From: Agrobacterium tumefaciens | GTDB taxonomy: Bacteria; Pseudomonadota; Alphaproteobacteria; Rhizobiales; Rhizobiaceae | Assembly (NCBI RefSeq): GCF_017726655.1 | Contig: NZ_CP072309.1 | Location: 737,501-801,500 of the forward strand | DNA length: 64,000 bases | Reading direction: 5' to 3' | Part shown: positions 8,907-18,722 of the stretch, one piece after another | How the letters are laid out: every line of letters starts with the position of its first letter | Numbering within the stretch: the stretch's first letter is position 1 | Notes under the pieces: model-generated | The model's input: the letters and a program-made list of their open reading frames with translations, nothing else | What the model was told of the DNA's origin: nothing | Databases searched by the model: none | Made by a program: the position numbers and the translations under genes

Positions 8907-10109
8907 CTTGGGCGCACAGACATATCGCGCGGCTCTTTTCGTCATGGACAGGCGCTCGAACCATTGACCAACAGCTTTCGACGCCTGTGTTGTGGCGACG
9001 GTAGACAGAAAAAAGGGCGAGCTAGCAGACGACCCAGGGGAGGGGATGCGCGAGCTGGCAGCGGAGCCCCGGAACAGCGACGGGTTCTGATATCAATCAG
9101 TGCGATCAAGACAATGGACAAAAACTTGGCTGCCGCTCTTCACGGATTGGCGCCCGGCCCCGCTCCGCAATCGGGCTGCGAGGCGACGAGGCAATAAAAA
9201 TTGCAGCACTATAAATGCGTCCTGAAGCACACCGGATCTTCTCGCGCTTCAAATAATGCTTCCGGGAAAGGGCTTATCGGTGTTGGTGCTGTGCCCCGTG
9301 GTGTTTGCACAAAGCGGGAAAAGGTGCAGCCGATCTCCGCGTGTTGTGGCTATCGGGCTGAGCTTGCGGAAGCTGCAATCTTGGCGGCGGCACTTCGCCC
9401 GAGCGAACTGTCGGCTTTGGCGGCCAGCGTTCTTCGGCCACTGGTGGTGCGCCGAGCCAGCGAATCCAAGCCTTGCCGGAACTGCTTTTTCAGTTCTGCC
9501 GCCAACTCCGTCTCGATCCCACAGGCCTGAGTGATCATCGTCCGGTCGATATGGCCATCCAGAAGCGGAGGAGATTCCCGGCAGATGATCGAACTGGCCA
9601 GAAAGCGGTATATTCTCCAGCACCCGTCTGGAGTCGATTGGAGCGATGCGATGGTCGAAGAATTCTGACATTTTTCGCTGAAATAACGTGATGAAAGGTG
9701 TCGTGTTTGATAATGCTCATTCCGTTTCTCTCGACACCAATGCCGAGGGCGAGCGGGAATAGTGGGCGAGCTTTAACATAGGATGTATCCGGCGTTTCAC
9801 TTCTAATGTCTAACGGCGCATAATATCGTACCCGCCACCTACACCGCCTAGACCAAAGCTCAGGAGTCCAATGTCGGCGTGTTAACTGAGCGGGCTTAGC
9901 TACACCTGTCGCTCAACTAACCGAAATGCGCCTTGCTTGATTAACGGGTGAGGCTGATATTGAGTGTCGTCTGATTCCCAATCCAGAAACCACCCGGGTC
10001 GTTTCGTCGAAACGGTTGCTGCCAGTGAAACAGTGCGTTCGTCCGCCACCATTGCCGCCGAGCCGGCGATTGATGTGCTTTCATTGCTAGAGCGGCTCAG
10101 CTTGACGCC
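8907..10109. other. Gene-poor stretch, no supported gene
   Basis: About 1.2 kb without a convincing gene. The open frames here have no recognisable domains, poor starts and overlap each other on both strands. The composition is mixed and looks like decayed sequence between two functional loci. I see no insertion-sequence ends. Confidence 0.6.
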
Positions 10110-10235
10110 ATGATGAATGGTTTAGAGCGGCTAGAAATGTTGCCCATGTCGTTGCGTCCGATCCGTGAGATGCACGCCAGGCTCCTGCACAGTGGGCAGG
10201 GAGGCACCAAGGATCCAGGTAAGTTCCGCCGCTCG
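10110..10235 (+). pseudogene. Fic-family protein fragment (about 42 residues)
   Basis: The translation LERLEMLPMSLRPIREMHAR followed by LLHSGQGGTKDPGKFRRS closely follows the N-terminal/central part of Fic-domain AMP transferases (usual form LPLSxRLIREIHxxLLxxxRGxxKxPGEFRxSQNW). Homology stops after FRRS, and the catalytic HPFxDGNGR box is absent. It is a scrap of a once complete gene. Confidence 0.5.
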
Positions 10236-10528
10236 GGTGCTGTGGTTCTGCAGCATCTGGCATCGGTAGAAAGCACGCCGAGCATTATCACGGAACATCA
10301 ACGTCGGGAACTTGATTTCACAACCTGGAAAACGACTTCGCTGCTGCCACATCCCCAATTTTCTATTTCACGTTGATTAATATTCGTTAAACAAAATTAA
10401 TCCATCGTTAACTATGTTGGTCTAGTTCTGCCTTTTAAGCCGACTTCGTATCGGCGCAATATAGGCCAACTTTTTGTTCCGCGTATTGGCAACTTGCTCA
10501 TTCTTCTCGTTTGAAGGTGGAACGTTGA
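10236..10528. promoter_or_regulatory. AT-rich region upstream of the secretion locus
   Basis: About 290 bases. The segment 10372-10425 is clearly AT-rich compared with the surroundings and carries GTTAAAC...GTTAAC-type half-sites. It is the best candidate for the promoter of the TolC-like gene. No gene is seen. Confidence 0.45.
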
Positions 10529-11965
10529 ATGCGGTCTCGTTGGCTTCCAGCTCTCCTTTGCACTATTGCCGCCAGCGCCCTGGCGACAGGCTGTGCGAAC
10601 GGCTCAAACGCTCGAAAACAGGCAGGTGCCGTAAGCACGGCGGCGTCCAGCGGCACTCCTAGTGGGATGCATAGCGGAGATTTGCCAGGTGTGACCGGCT
10701 CCACAGCAGGCCCGGCCACATCCCAGACGCCCGAAAGCGCCGAGCACAAGAGACCTCTTTCCCTTGAGACCGCGGTCAGAAAGGCAGTTGACTGGCACCC
10801 TGCCGTGACGGAAACGATTGGCCGGTTGCGCCAGCAGACTGAATCCGTCAATGAAGCCCGCGCAGGTTATCTTCCAAATCTCAGCTGGGGGCTGGATTCC
10901 TCCTATAGTACCGATCGATCGGATCGCTACAGTCCGGATCTGAACTTCAATGTCTCCCAGATGCTCTATGATTTCGGCAAGGTCGACAACCGGGTCAAGA
11001 TTGCCACGGCCGGGATTGCGGGGCGGAAATCGCAAGTTCTGATGGCTGTGGATGACCTTGCCCGTGAGGCGGCTTATTCGGTCATTGAAATTCAGCGCAA
11101 CCGTTCCCTGAGGGGTGTCGCGCGAGACCAGATTAAGGATACAAAGGCCATTCTCGAACTGGTGAAATCACGGACGGACAAGGGCGCAAGCACGCGTTCC
11201 GACCTGCTGCAAGCTGAGGCGCGTGTTCAGGCGGCAGAGGCCACATTGCTGGAAATCGAAGGGCAATTGTCCCGATGGGAATCGGTGCTTGCGAATTTGA
11301 GCGGCATTGCGGGTCGGATCGAGGTATCGGATACGATACCGGCCTGGCTGTCAAAAGCCTGCGGCGCCAGGGAAATGGACTGGTCGCGTGTGCCTGTGGT
11401 CATGCAGGCAGCGGCGGATCGCGAAGCCGCGGCCGCGCAGATCGATCTCGCCAAGGCCGAGGGTCTGCCGACTCTTTCTCTCGATGCGGGAATTGGCGTC
11501 GATGTTACTGAGATGAGTTCTTTCGACCCCGACTATAGCGTCGGATTGCGGGTTACGGGCAGCCTTTACAATGGTGGCGCCACAAGCGCGCGGCGGAACA
11601 TGGCCGTGCAGGCGCTCGGCGCATCACAGGCTGCGGAAGCGCGTGCGCGGGTAGATATCCTGCGAAACCTCACGGAAGCCAGCAGTCAGATTTCCAGCAA
11701 GGAAAGCCTGCGCCGCTCGCTTTCGATGCGTCAATCGACGATGAGACAAACCCGCGATCTCTACCGTACACAATATGTTGAACTGGGTACACGCAGCCTG
11801 CTCGATCTGCTCAACGCCGACCAGGAGCTTCACGCCGCGAGGTTCGATATCAGCAACATCCAATATGACCTGCACAGGTTGAGCATCGACTGCACGTTCA
11901 ATGCCGGGCGGATGCGCGAAGCCTTCGCGCTCGAGGGCCAGACTGTTCAAGGCATATCGCTCTAG
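10529..11965 (+). CDS. TolC-family outer-membrane lipoprotein of a type I secretion system
   Basis: The 478-residue protein starts with a lipoprotein signal peptide (lipobox ALATGC, Cys22) and a Ser/Thr/Gly-rich linker. Two outer-membrane efflux repeats follow (about 90-270 and 290-460), with long coiled-coil-like helices such as LLQAEARVQAAEATLLEIEG. The motif YNGGATSARRNMAVQAL is typical of the LapE/AggA-type TolC partners of adhesin exporters. It would form the outer-membrane channel for the adhesin exported by the LapB/LapC-like pair downstream. A GGTGGA RBS-like stretch precedes the ATG. Lipid attachment is less usual for this class but occurs. Confidence 0.85.
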   Translation: MRSRWLPALLCTIAASALATGCANGSNARKQAGAVSTAASSGTPSGMHSGDLPGVTGSTAGPATSQTPESAEHKRPLSLETAVRKAVDWHPAVTETIGRLRQQTESVNEARAGYLPNLSWGLDSSYSTDRSDRYSPDLNFNVSQMLYDFGKVDNRVKIATAGIAGRKSQVLMAVDDLAREAAYSVIEIQRNRSLRGVARDQIKDTKAILELVKSRTDKGASTRSDLLQAEARVQAAEATLLEIEGQLSRWESVLANLSGIAGRIEVSDTIPAWLSKACGAREMDWSRVPVVMQAAADREAAAAQIDLAKAEGLPTLSLDAGIGVDVTEMSSFDPDYSVGLRVTGSLYNGGATSARRNMAVQALGASQAAEARARVDILRNLTEASSQISSKESLRRSLSMRQSTMRQTRDLYRTQYVELGTRSLLDLLNADQELHAARFDISNIQYDLHRLSIDCTFNAGRMREAFALEGQTVQGISL

Positions 11966-12554
11966 GCGCAACTTATTGCGACTCTCGCCGGCAGTGACCC
12001 ATCTATTTGATCTTTGTCATTTTTTACGGATGAGGAAGTTCCTTTTCCGATTGAAGAGGGCTCTGGATCGTCTTGCCTTCTTGCCACATATTCCCTCTTT
12101 TTCAGCCTTCCTCGGGCGGGACCAAACGGCACCGGTCGAAGCCGAAACGTCCTTGTGCAGCGCAAAAATACCGGCTTGTTTTCCGGGAGCAAACAGGGTC
12201 TGCAGCCTGGCATTTTGACGACGGCTAGCCACGGCTACGCCCTTCAGTTCCCCCGTGGATTTTGAGGGGATTTTAGCCCTGTCATTTGGGAGGGATCGAT
12301 AAAACAGAATCTTCTAATGCTCTCCCCGGTTGTTTTTTCCTTGCGCTGTTTCGTTTTTATGCAATTATGAGGATGGGAGAGGGCCCTGAGAGGGAAGTTC
12401 CCCTGAGACAAGAGATGAGAGCCGTTTGATACAGGCTCTTTACGTCGCAGCGGTTAGCCGTTCGCAAAACTTCATTTTCTTGAATGTTGCTTGGTGTTCC
12501 AGGCGACAGTGGATTTCTGTCGCCGATGTTGCCGCGTTGCAGGAGGACAGTTTC
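11966..12554. promoter_or_regulatory. Non-coding region upstream of the giant adhesin gene
   Basis: A 589-base gap. An open frame continues upstream of the chosen adhesin start to 12426 but has no RBS and no domain. The stretch 12300-12370 is T-rich and A-rich, as expected for a promoter. A purine-rich leader (12370-12420) lies before it. The length suggests a regulated leader; I recognise no riboswitch. Confidence 0.45.
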
Positions 12555-15500
12555 ATGGTCGCGATAATAACCGATAAGGCCGCCGGAAGTTCTCGGACCG
12601 TGCCGCTAGACAACTTGAACATAGACAAGCCCAGCATTGTGCAGATTCGCGCCAGCCGCAACGAGGTCTCCGACTTTGTACGCGATGGCGACGATCTCCT
12701 GCTTCGCATGCGATCCGGTGAGACAATCCGGATCGGAAATTTCTATCGCGAGGTCAATGGCGACCACAGCCAGCTGGTGCTGGAAGACGAGGACGGCAAT
12801 CTCTGGCTCGGCGAACACAGTGACGGTTTGGCGGATTTCCGCTTTTCGCAGATTGAAGGCGTAGACCAAATTGTTGGAGCGTCAACGAATGACGGCTCCA
12901 TTCTCGGCCTTGCTGCGCTGGGCCTGCTGGCTGCCGGCGGCGCTATCGCAGTCGGAGGTGGCGGGTCTTCTGATGATGATGGCGATGCAGACGCCGATGC
13001 AGACGCTGATGCGGATGCGGATGCCGACGCGGACGCAGATGCGGATGCTGATGCTGATGCTGATGCTGATGCTGATGCTGATGCGGACGCCGATGCCGAC
13101 GCGGACGCAGATGCAGATGCCGATGCGGATGCAGATGCAGATGCGGATGCGGACGCGGACGCCGATGCTGATGCCGACGCAGATGCCGACGCGGACGCAG
13201 ATGCAGATGCAGATGCAGATGCAGATGCGGATGCGGACGCAGACGCCGATGCCGACGCGGACGCAGATGCAGATGCCGACGCCGATGCAGATGCGGACGC
13301 GGATGCCGACGCAGATGCAGATGCCGACGCAGATGCAGATGCCGACGCAGACGCAGACGCAGACGCAGATGCGGACGCGGATGCGGATGCCGACGCAGAT
13401 GCCGACGCCGATGCAGACGCAGATGCAGATGCCGACGCAGATGCGGATGCTGATGCTGATGCGGATGCGGATGCCGATGCGGATGCTGATGCCGACGCCG
13501 ATGCGGATGCGGATGCTGATGCCGATGCGGATGCTGATGCGGACGCCGATGCTGATGCCGACGCAGACGCCGATGCGGACGCCGATGCCGACGCGGACGC
13601 AGATGCCGATGCAGATGCCGATTCAGATGCAGATGCGGATGCCGACGCAGATGCTGATGCTGATGCTGATGCTGATGCTGATGCGGACGCAGACGCCGAT
13701 GCCGATGCCGACGCAGATGCGGACGCCGATGCAGATGCAGATGCGGATGCGGATGCGGACGCGGATGCCGACGCCGATGCCGATGCTGATGCGGACGCAG
13801 ACGCCGATGCCGATGCCGATGCGGACGCAGACGCCGATGCCGATGCGGATGCCGACGCAGATGCCGATGCTGACGCAGACGCCGATGCTGATGCCGACGC
13901 AGATGCCGACGCAGATGCCGATGCGGACGCCGATGCTGATGCCGACGCGGATGCCGACGCGGATGCGGACGCGGATGCGGATGCCGACGCAGATGCCGAT
14001 GCCGATGCGGACGCAGATGCCGATGCTGATGCCGACGCCGACGCAGACGCAGATGCCGATGCTGACGCAGACGCAGATGCGGACGCGGATGCCGACGCAG
14101 ATGCTGATGCTGATGCTGATGCGGACGCAGACGCCGATGCCGATGCGGACGCCGATGCTGATGCCGACGCGGATGCCGACGCGGATGCGGACGCGGATGC
14201 GGATGCCGACGCAGACGCCGATGCGGACGCCGATGCCGATGCTGATGCCGACGCAGATGCCGATGCTGACGCAGACGCAGACGCCGATGCCGATGCCGAT
14301 GCTGATGCCGACGCAGATGCCGATGCTGACGCAGACGCCGATGCGGACGCAGATGCAGACGCAGACGCAGACGCAGATGCGGACGCCGATGCAGATGCAG
14401 ATGCCGATGCTGATGCAGATGCAGATGCAGATGCAGATGCAGATGCCGATGCAGATGCCGATGCCGATGCTGATGCAGATGCAGATGCAGATGCAGATGC
14501 CGATGCCGATGCGGACGCAGACGCCGATGCAGATGCGGATGCGGACGCAGATCTCGAGCCAACCGATGATGTCGTAACGGCTCAGGTGAACGTTTTGCCG
14601 ACGGTGACGGAAGATGTGCCGCTCGGCAGTGATACCTATTTAGCCGTCGTTAGCCTCGCCGGTCTTGATCTGCAGCTATTTGCAGATGCGATCGAATTCG
14701 ATGTCGAGACGGGTCACAAACAGGATCTGGGCTTCGATTTCAGCGGAATTCTTGGAGCCGGGGTTCTTGGTGACTACAGCCTGGTCGTGCAGAAATGGGA
14801 TGCCTCCACCCAACAATGGACCGGTATCAATGGCACAGGCCCCGCCACGGTCCTCTCCCTGTCGCTGTTTGGCGGAACGAGCGGAACCGTTCAGGGGCTG
14901 GATTCAGGAGAATATAGAGCCTTCATGGGGTTCACCGGCCTCCTTGGCGTGGGTGTTGGCGGTACACTAACTCTGGAAGGTACGGATTACGACTTCACCG
15001 AAGTTGGAGGATATGAGGCCGTCGAGGTTAGCGGCAACGTCATCGACAATGACAATGTGCCAGCCGGGACAAGTGTCCAGAGCGTGGATGGCCAGACGAT
15101 CGATCCGGGCGGAACCACTATTCAGGGCGACTTCGGTGAGCTCGTGATCCTGCAGGATGGCTCCTACACCTATACGCCCTTCGAGAACGGTACCGGGATC
15201 GGTCAGGTAGACCGGTTCGAATATACGGTGGTCGATGCCGCCGGCAATACCGGGACCGCTACGCTCTACGTCCAGATCGGCAGCGACAGTGTCACCATGA
15301 CATGGAGCGACACCGATCCAAGCCTGCCCGCGACATTTGAATTCGCAGCCACCGGCGACGCCGCAAACGCGTCCGTAGTGTGGGACAATGTGACCAATGA
15401 CGAATTCTTCAATGCCAGCGGCTCCAACCTGCTTTCGGGCGGCCTTGGGCAGACCAGCAACTATGTCAGCAATAGTTTCGTCATCACCGACAGCATGGAA

Positions 15501-16412
15501 GTTTCTGGCAGCGTCAGCGTGTCGGTGCTGCTTGCGGCGCTATCCAACGGCGTGCTTTACCTCGAACGGGAGACGACCCCCGGCACCTGGCAGACGGTGG
15601 CGAGCGATTCCTTTAGCATTGTCCTTGGCGGTCTCGGCGTCGTGGCGTCGTTGGACCTCGCCACAATCGACTTCACCGCGGGGACCTATCGCATTCGGTC
15701 GACATTGAGCGGAACGTTGGTCAACGTCTCAGCTACCGTCACCACCAATGTCGATGTCACATATACTGATCAGTATGAGGTTGGGAGTATAGCCGGGGAC
15801 GACGGTAACCTGCTCACCAACGACGAACTGGGGTCTACCTTCACAGCGTTCCAGATCTTTGACGGCACGAGCTTCGTCAAGGTGACTGGCGCAATGAGCA
15901 TACAGGGCACGTATGGGACACTCACCGTCGATGCCGACGGCAATTACAGCTATGCACCGGATACGACGCTTGCGCATTTCACCGAGACGCAGACGGACAC
16001 CTTCACCTATCAACTGGTGCATCCCTCCGGCGCGGTGGAGCAATCCGAGCTGGTGGTTACCGTTGAGCCCTCAGGTGCAGGTGTGCCAGATCAGGCGATG
16101 ATGTTCGTTGCGGATGACATCGCCGGGCTCGATAGCATCGATGTTGCGGCAGGGGATGATCCATCGGCTTCCGATCGGGTCAGCGATGATGATCTGTCGC
16201 AGCTTATCGAGGAAGATGGCGGCGAACTGACTGTCCCTCTTGATGGCCTCTCCTCCCTGTCCGAGCCGGACGATGCGGATGCAGACCTGACCGCCGTGGA
16301 AGAGCGTGCGGATATGACAGGCATGCCCGATCCGCTGGAGCTGCCCGTCGATCCGCTCGGGCATCTCGCAACTGAGGACGAGTGGAACTCCAGCACTTCG
16401 CATGTGGTCTGA
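12555..16412 (+). CDS. BapA-like secreted adhesin with a 522-residue Asp-Ala repeat
   Basis: The protein has 1285 residues. The ATG at 12555 follows a strong AGGAGGACAG RBS. Residues 1-115 form a BapA prefix-like domain ([23 protein letters not shown]). A Gly/Ala hydrophobic patch follows ([20 protein letters not shown]). Residues 144-665 are 261 consecutive Asp-Ala dipeptides, with one Asp-Ser at 356-357. Residues about 670-1200 carry Bap/LapF-type beta domains, including [10 protein letters not shown] and [10 protein letters not shown] cadherin/VCBS-like units. The C-terminus is acidic and probably bears the type I secretion signal. Sec signal and transmembrane segments are absent. The highly acidic repeat could bind calcium and form a stiff or extended stalk, as Ser-Asp repeats do in staphylococcal adhesins. 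Secretion by the downstream exporter is inferred from gene order. Confidence 0.85.
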   Translation: MVAIITDKAAGSSRTVPLDNLNIDKPSIVQIRASRNEVSDFVRDGDDLLLRMRSGETIRIGNFYREVNGDHSQLVLEDEDGNLWLGEHSDGLADFRFSQIEGVDQIVGASTNDGSILGLAALGLLAAGGAIAVGGGGSSDDDGDADADADADADADADADADADADADADADADADADADADADADADADADADADADADADADADADADADADADADADADADADADADADADADADADADADADADADADADADADADADADADADADADADADADADADADADADADADADADADADADADADADADADADADADADADADADADADADADADADADADADADADADADADADSDADADADADADADADADADADADADADADADADADADADADADADADADADADADADADADADADADADADADADADADADADADADADADADADADADADADADADADADADADADADADADADADADADADADADADADADADADADADADADADADADADADADADADADADADADADADADADADADADADADADADADADADADADADADADADADADADADADADADADADADADADADADADADADADADADADADADADADADADADADADADADADADADADADADADADADADADADADLEPTDDVVTAQVNVLPTVTEDVPLGSDTYLAVVSLAGLDLQLFADAIEFDVETGHKQDLGFDFSGILGAGVLGDYSLVVQKWDASTQQWTGINGTGPATVLSLSLFGGTSGTVQGLDSGEYRAFMGFTGLLGVGVGGTLTLEGTDYDFTEVGGYEAVEVSGNVIDNDNVPAGTSVQSVDGQTIDPGGTTIQGDFGELVILQDGSYTYTPFENGTGIGQVDRFEYTVVDAAGNTGTATLYVQIGSDSVTMTWSDTDPSLPATFEFAATGDAANASVVWDNVTNDEFFNASGSNLLSGGLGQTSNYVSNSFVITDSMEVSGSVSVSVLLAALSNGVLYLERETTPGTWQTVASDSFSIVLGGLGVVASLDLATIDFTAGTYRIRSTLSGTLVNVSATVTTNVDVTYTDQYEVGSIAGDDGNLLTNDELGSTFTAFQIFDGTSFVKVTGAMSIQGTYGTLTVDADGNYSYAPDTTLAHFTETQTDTFTYQLVHPSGAVEQSELVVTVEPSGAGVPDQAMMFVADDIAGLDSIDVAAGDDPSASDRVSDDDLSQLIEEDGGELTVPLDGLSSLSEPDDADADLTAVEERADMTGMPDPLELPVDPLGHLATEDEWNSSTSHVV
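12984..14549 (+). repeat. Hexanucleotide tandem array GAYGCN x261
   Basis: A 1566-base uninterrupted array encodes Asp-Ala. The sixth base varies among all four bases and the third is T or C, so the array is degenerate rather than freshly amplified. Short perfect runs (for example GATGCT repeated at about 13046-13082) show recent local slippage. One unit is GATTCA (13620-13625), giving Ser. Two other frames, one on each strand, also stay open throughout simply because of the repeat. Confidence 0.95.
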
Positions 16413-16428
16413 ATGAGTTGAGGGCGTC

Positions 16429-16450
16429 AGGTGGACATGATGGTCCGCCT
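16429..16450 (+). promoter_or_regulatory. Intercistronic hairpin between adhesin and exporter genes
   Basis: AGGTGGAC at 16429-16436 pairs with GTCCGCCT at 16443-16450 around a 6-base loop (one G-U pair). It lies in the 57-base gap after the adhesin stop. No T-run follows, so it may stabilise or process the mRNA rather than end it. Confidence 0.5.
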
Positions 16451-16469
16451 GCCGTCGCGAGGAGCATCG

Positions 16470-18722
16470 ATGCCTGTTTCCGACATGATGGCGGAATCCT
16501 GCCCTGATACCAATGCTGCCGGTCTTGATATCTCGGGCTGGAGCGAAGCATTCCAATATGTGGCGCGTCACTATGGTGTGCCGTTTTCTCCCGGCGGTGC
16601 GCGGCAGCTTGTCGAGGCGCTGCGGGCCACCGACACTGACGATTGCCTCACCCGCATGGCAGACAAGCTTGGTCTGCGGGTCAAGCGTGCTACACCGGCG
16701 CCGCGGCTGCTGACCAGCTGGCGGCTGCCGGTGATTCTGCAGCTTTCAGACGGGGCGGTGGGTGTCGTCACCGCGCTTGCAGCAAACAAGGAAGCCTCGG
16801 TTGTTTTCAGCGGTGATGGTGGCTGCGCCACAACGCTACCGCTGGACATGCTGCTGTCCCAGACCGATTTTGTCATCGTGGCACGGCCGCAGCGCGGGAC
16901 CGTCGACGAGCGTGTGGACAGCTATATCGCGCCTTACCGCGAACACTGGTTTCGCACCATCGCGTTCCGTGACATCGGCTCCTACGGCCATGTCACGCTG
17001 GCCTCATTGGTAGCCAATGTCCTGGCGCTTGCGGGTGTCATGTTTTCCATGCAGGTTTATGACCGGGTCGTGCCGGCGAAATCCTTTAATACGCTTTATG
17101 TGCTGTTCATCGGCGTACTTCTGTCTGCCCTGTTCGATTTCATCATGCGCCGCCTGCGCGCTCGCATCATCGACATCGTGGGCAAGCGAACCGACATGCG
17201 CATTTCGGATCTCGTGTTCGGTCATGCCCTGCGGGTCAAGAACCAGGCGCGGCCCACATCCACCGGCACCTTCATCGCCCAGCTGCGTGATCTGGAGCAG
17301 GTGCGCGAACTCCTGACTTCCACCACGGTGGCTGCGATTGCCGACCTGCCGTTCTTCTTCCTGTTCCTCTTCATCTTCTGGATGATCGGCGGGCCGCTGG
17401 TGATTATTCCCGTCGCGGCACTGACGCTTCTGATCTTGCCGGGCCTGCTGGTGCAGCGCAGGCTGCGGGCGGCCGCCAACGAAGCCATGCGGGAATCTTC
17501 CCTGCGGAACGCCATGCTGGTGGAAGCCGTGCAAGGCATCGAGGACATCAAGACGTTGCAGGCCGAAGATCACTTCCAGCAGCGCTGGAACCACTATAAC
17601 GCGGTATCGGCCGATGGGCAGCTTCGCCTGCGCTCCATCACCAACGGTCTTGCGGCGTGGAGCCACACCGTCCAGACCGGAACTTTCGCCGCCGTCGTTT
17701 TCGTCGGTGCGCCGATCGTGATGGAAGGCGACATGACGACCGGCTCGCTCGTCGCCTGCTCCATTCTCGGGTCACGGATGATGGCGCCGATGGCGCAGCT
17801 GACGCAGATCCTCGGCAAATTTCAGCAGGCGCGGGTCGGGCTCAACAGCATCGACTCTATCCTGCGCATGCCGTCCGATCACCCGGAAACCGAAACCCGG
17901 GTCAGCGCGCCAACCCTACGCGGCGCCTACAGGATCAGGGGTGCCGCCTTTCATTACGGCAGCGGGGCCGGAAAACCCGCGCTCGCGATCGGCGATCTTA
18001 CCGTAGCCGCCGGGGAAAAGGTTGCGATACTGGGCAAGAATGGCGCTGGAAAGTCCACCCTGCTCCTGGCGATGGCCGGCATGGTGGAGCCGGCGGCCGG
18101 CGAAGTGCTGCTTGACGATCTCGCACTTTCCCAGATCGATCCCGCCGATGTCCGCCGCAATGTCGGCCTTTTGACGCAGGACACACGCCTTTTTCACGGA
18201 ACGATCCGGGAAAACGTCATGCTGGGCGGGCTGCATGCACCGGAACCGTTGCTGCTCGAAGCGCTTGCCATGACTGGTGCCGACGACTTCGTGCGCAGGC
18301 TTCCCCGTGGGCTGGATCATCCGATTCTCGAGGGGGGCAGGGGCCTTTCCGGCGGGCAGAAGCAGGCATTGCTGCTCGCGCGACTGCTAATCCGCGACCC
18401 GGCCATCGTGTTGCTGGACGAGCCAACCGCGGCGATGGACGAGGCGACCGAGCGCCAGTTCATCGGCCGCTTCCAGTCCTGGAGCGCGGAGCGAACGGTT
18501 GTCGTCGCCACCCACCGTATGCGCGTTCTCGAGCTGGTTCAGCGCATCATCGTGGTCGAAAGCGGACAGGTCGTGCTTGACGGAAGCAAGGAGGAGGTTC
18601 TCAACACCCTGCGCGGTGTAAATAAGATGGCACCACCGAACGGCATTCGCCGGAAGATGCCGGAAAAGAAGGCCGCCGGCAACGTGGCCGGCTTCCCGTT
18701 CAATTCGACGGAGGAGGTTTGA
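16470..18722 (+). CDS. LapB-like type I secretion ABC transporter
   Basis: The 750-residue protein combines three parts. The N-terminal C39-peptidase-like domain (about residues 20-125) lacks the catalytic cysteine, as in LapB and HlyB. The membrane domain (about 150-430) contains MFSMQVYDRVVPAKSFNTL. The nucleotide-binding domain has Walker A GKNGAGKST at about 522-530, LSGGQ at about 625 and Walker B IVLLDEPTA at about 646. It powers export of the adhesin across the inner membrane, with the fusion protein and TolC-like channel. The ATG at 16470 has the RBS GCGAGGAGC; an earlier in-frame ATG at 16431 falls in the hairpin and has none. It is followed without a gap by the fusion-protein gene. 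Confidence 0.92.
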   Translation: MPVSDMMAESCPDTNAAGLDISGWSEAFQYVARHYGVPFSPGGARQLVEALRATDTDDCLTRMADKLGLRVKRATPAPRLLTSWRLPVILQLSDGAVGVVTALAANKEASVVFSGDGGCATTLPLDMLLSQTDFVIVARPQRGTVDERVDSYIAPYREHWFRTIAFRDIGSYGHVTLASLVANVLALAGVMFSMQVYDRVVPAKSFNTLYVLFIGVLLSALFDFIMRRLRARIIDIVGKRTDMRISDLVFGHALRVKNQARPTSTGTFIAQLRDLEQVRELLTSTTVAAIADLPFFFLFLFIFWMIGGPLVIIPVAALTLLILPGLLVQRRLRAAANEAMRESSLRNAMLVEAVQGIEDIKTLQAEDHFQQRWNHYNAVSADGQLRLRSITNGLAAWSHTVQTGTFAAVVFVGAPIVMEGDMTTGSLVACSILGSRMMAPMAQLTQILGKFQQARVGLNSIDSILRMPSDHPETETRVSAPTLRGAYRIRGAAFHYGSGAGKPALAIGDLTVAAGEKVAILGKNGAGKSTLLLAMAGMVEPAAGEVLLDDLALSQIDPADVRRNVGLLTQDTRLFHGTIRENVMLGGLHAPEPLLLEALAMTGADDFVRRLPRGLDHPILEGGRGLSGGQKQALLLARLLIRDPAIVLLDEPTAAMDEATERQFIGRFQSWSAERTVVVATHRMRVLELVQRIIVVESGQVVLDGSKEEVLNTLRGVNKMAPPNGIRRKMPEKKAAGNVAGFPFNSTEEV

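Noticed and set aside
9249..9720. Possible transposase remnant on the minus strand
   Set aside because: I could not recognise any DDE motif, HTH or inverted ends, so I left it unassigned.
12984..14549. CRISPR-like or VNTR array
   Set aside because: There are no spacers, the unit is 6 bases, and it is in frame within a large gene.
12871..14577. Long + strand Met/Thr/Gln/Arg-rich frame and the minus-strand His/Arg/Leu-rich frame across the adhesin repeat
   Set aside because: Both come purely from reading the GAYGCN array in other frames; no start context, no domains.
16470..16850. Functional C39 peptidase in the exporter
   Set aside because: The N-terminal domain lacks the catalytic cysteine, so it only binds substrate, as in LapB-type exporters.
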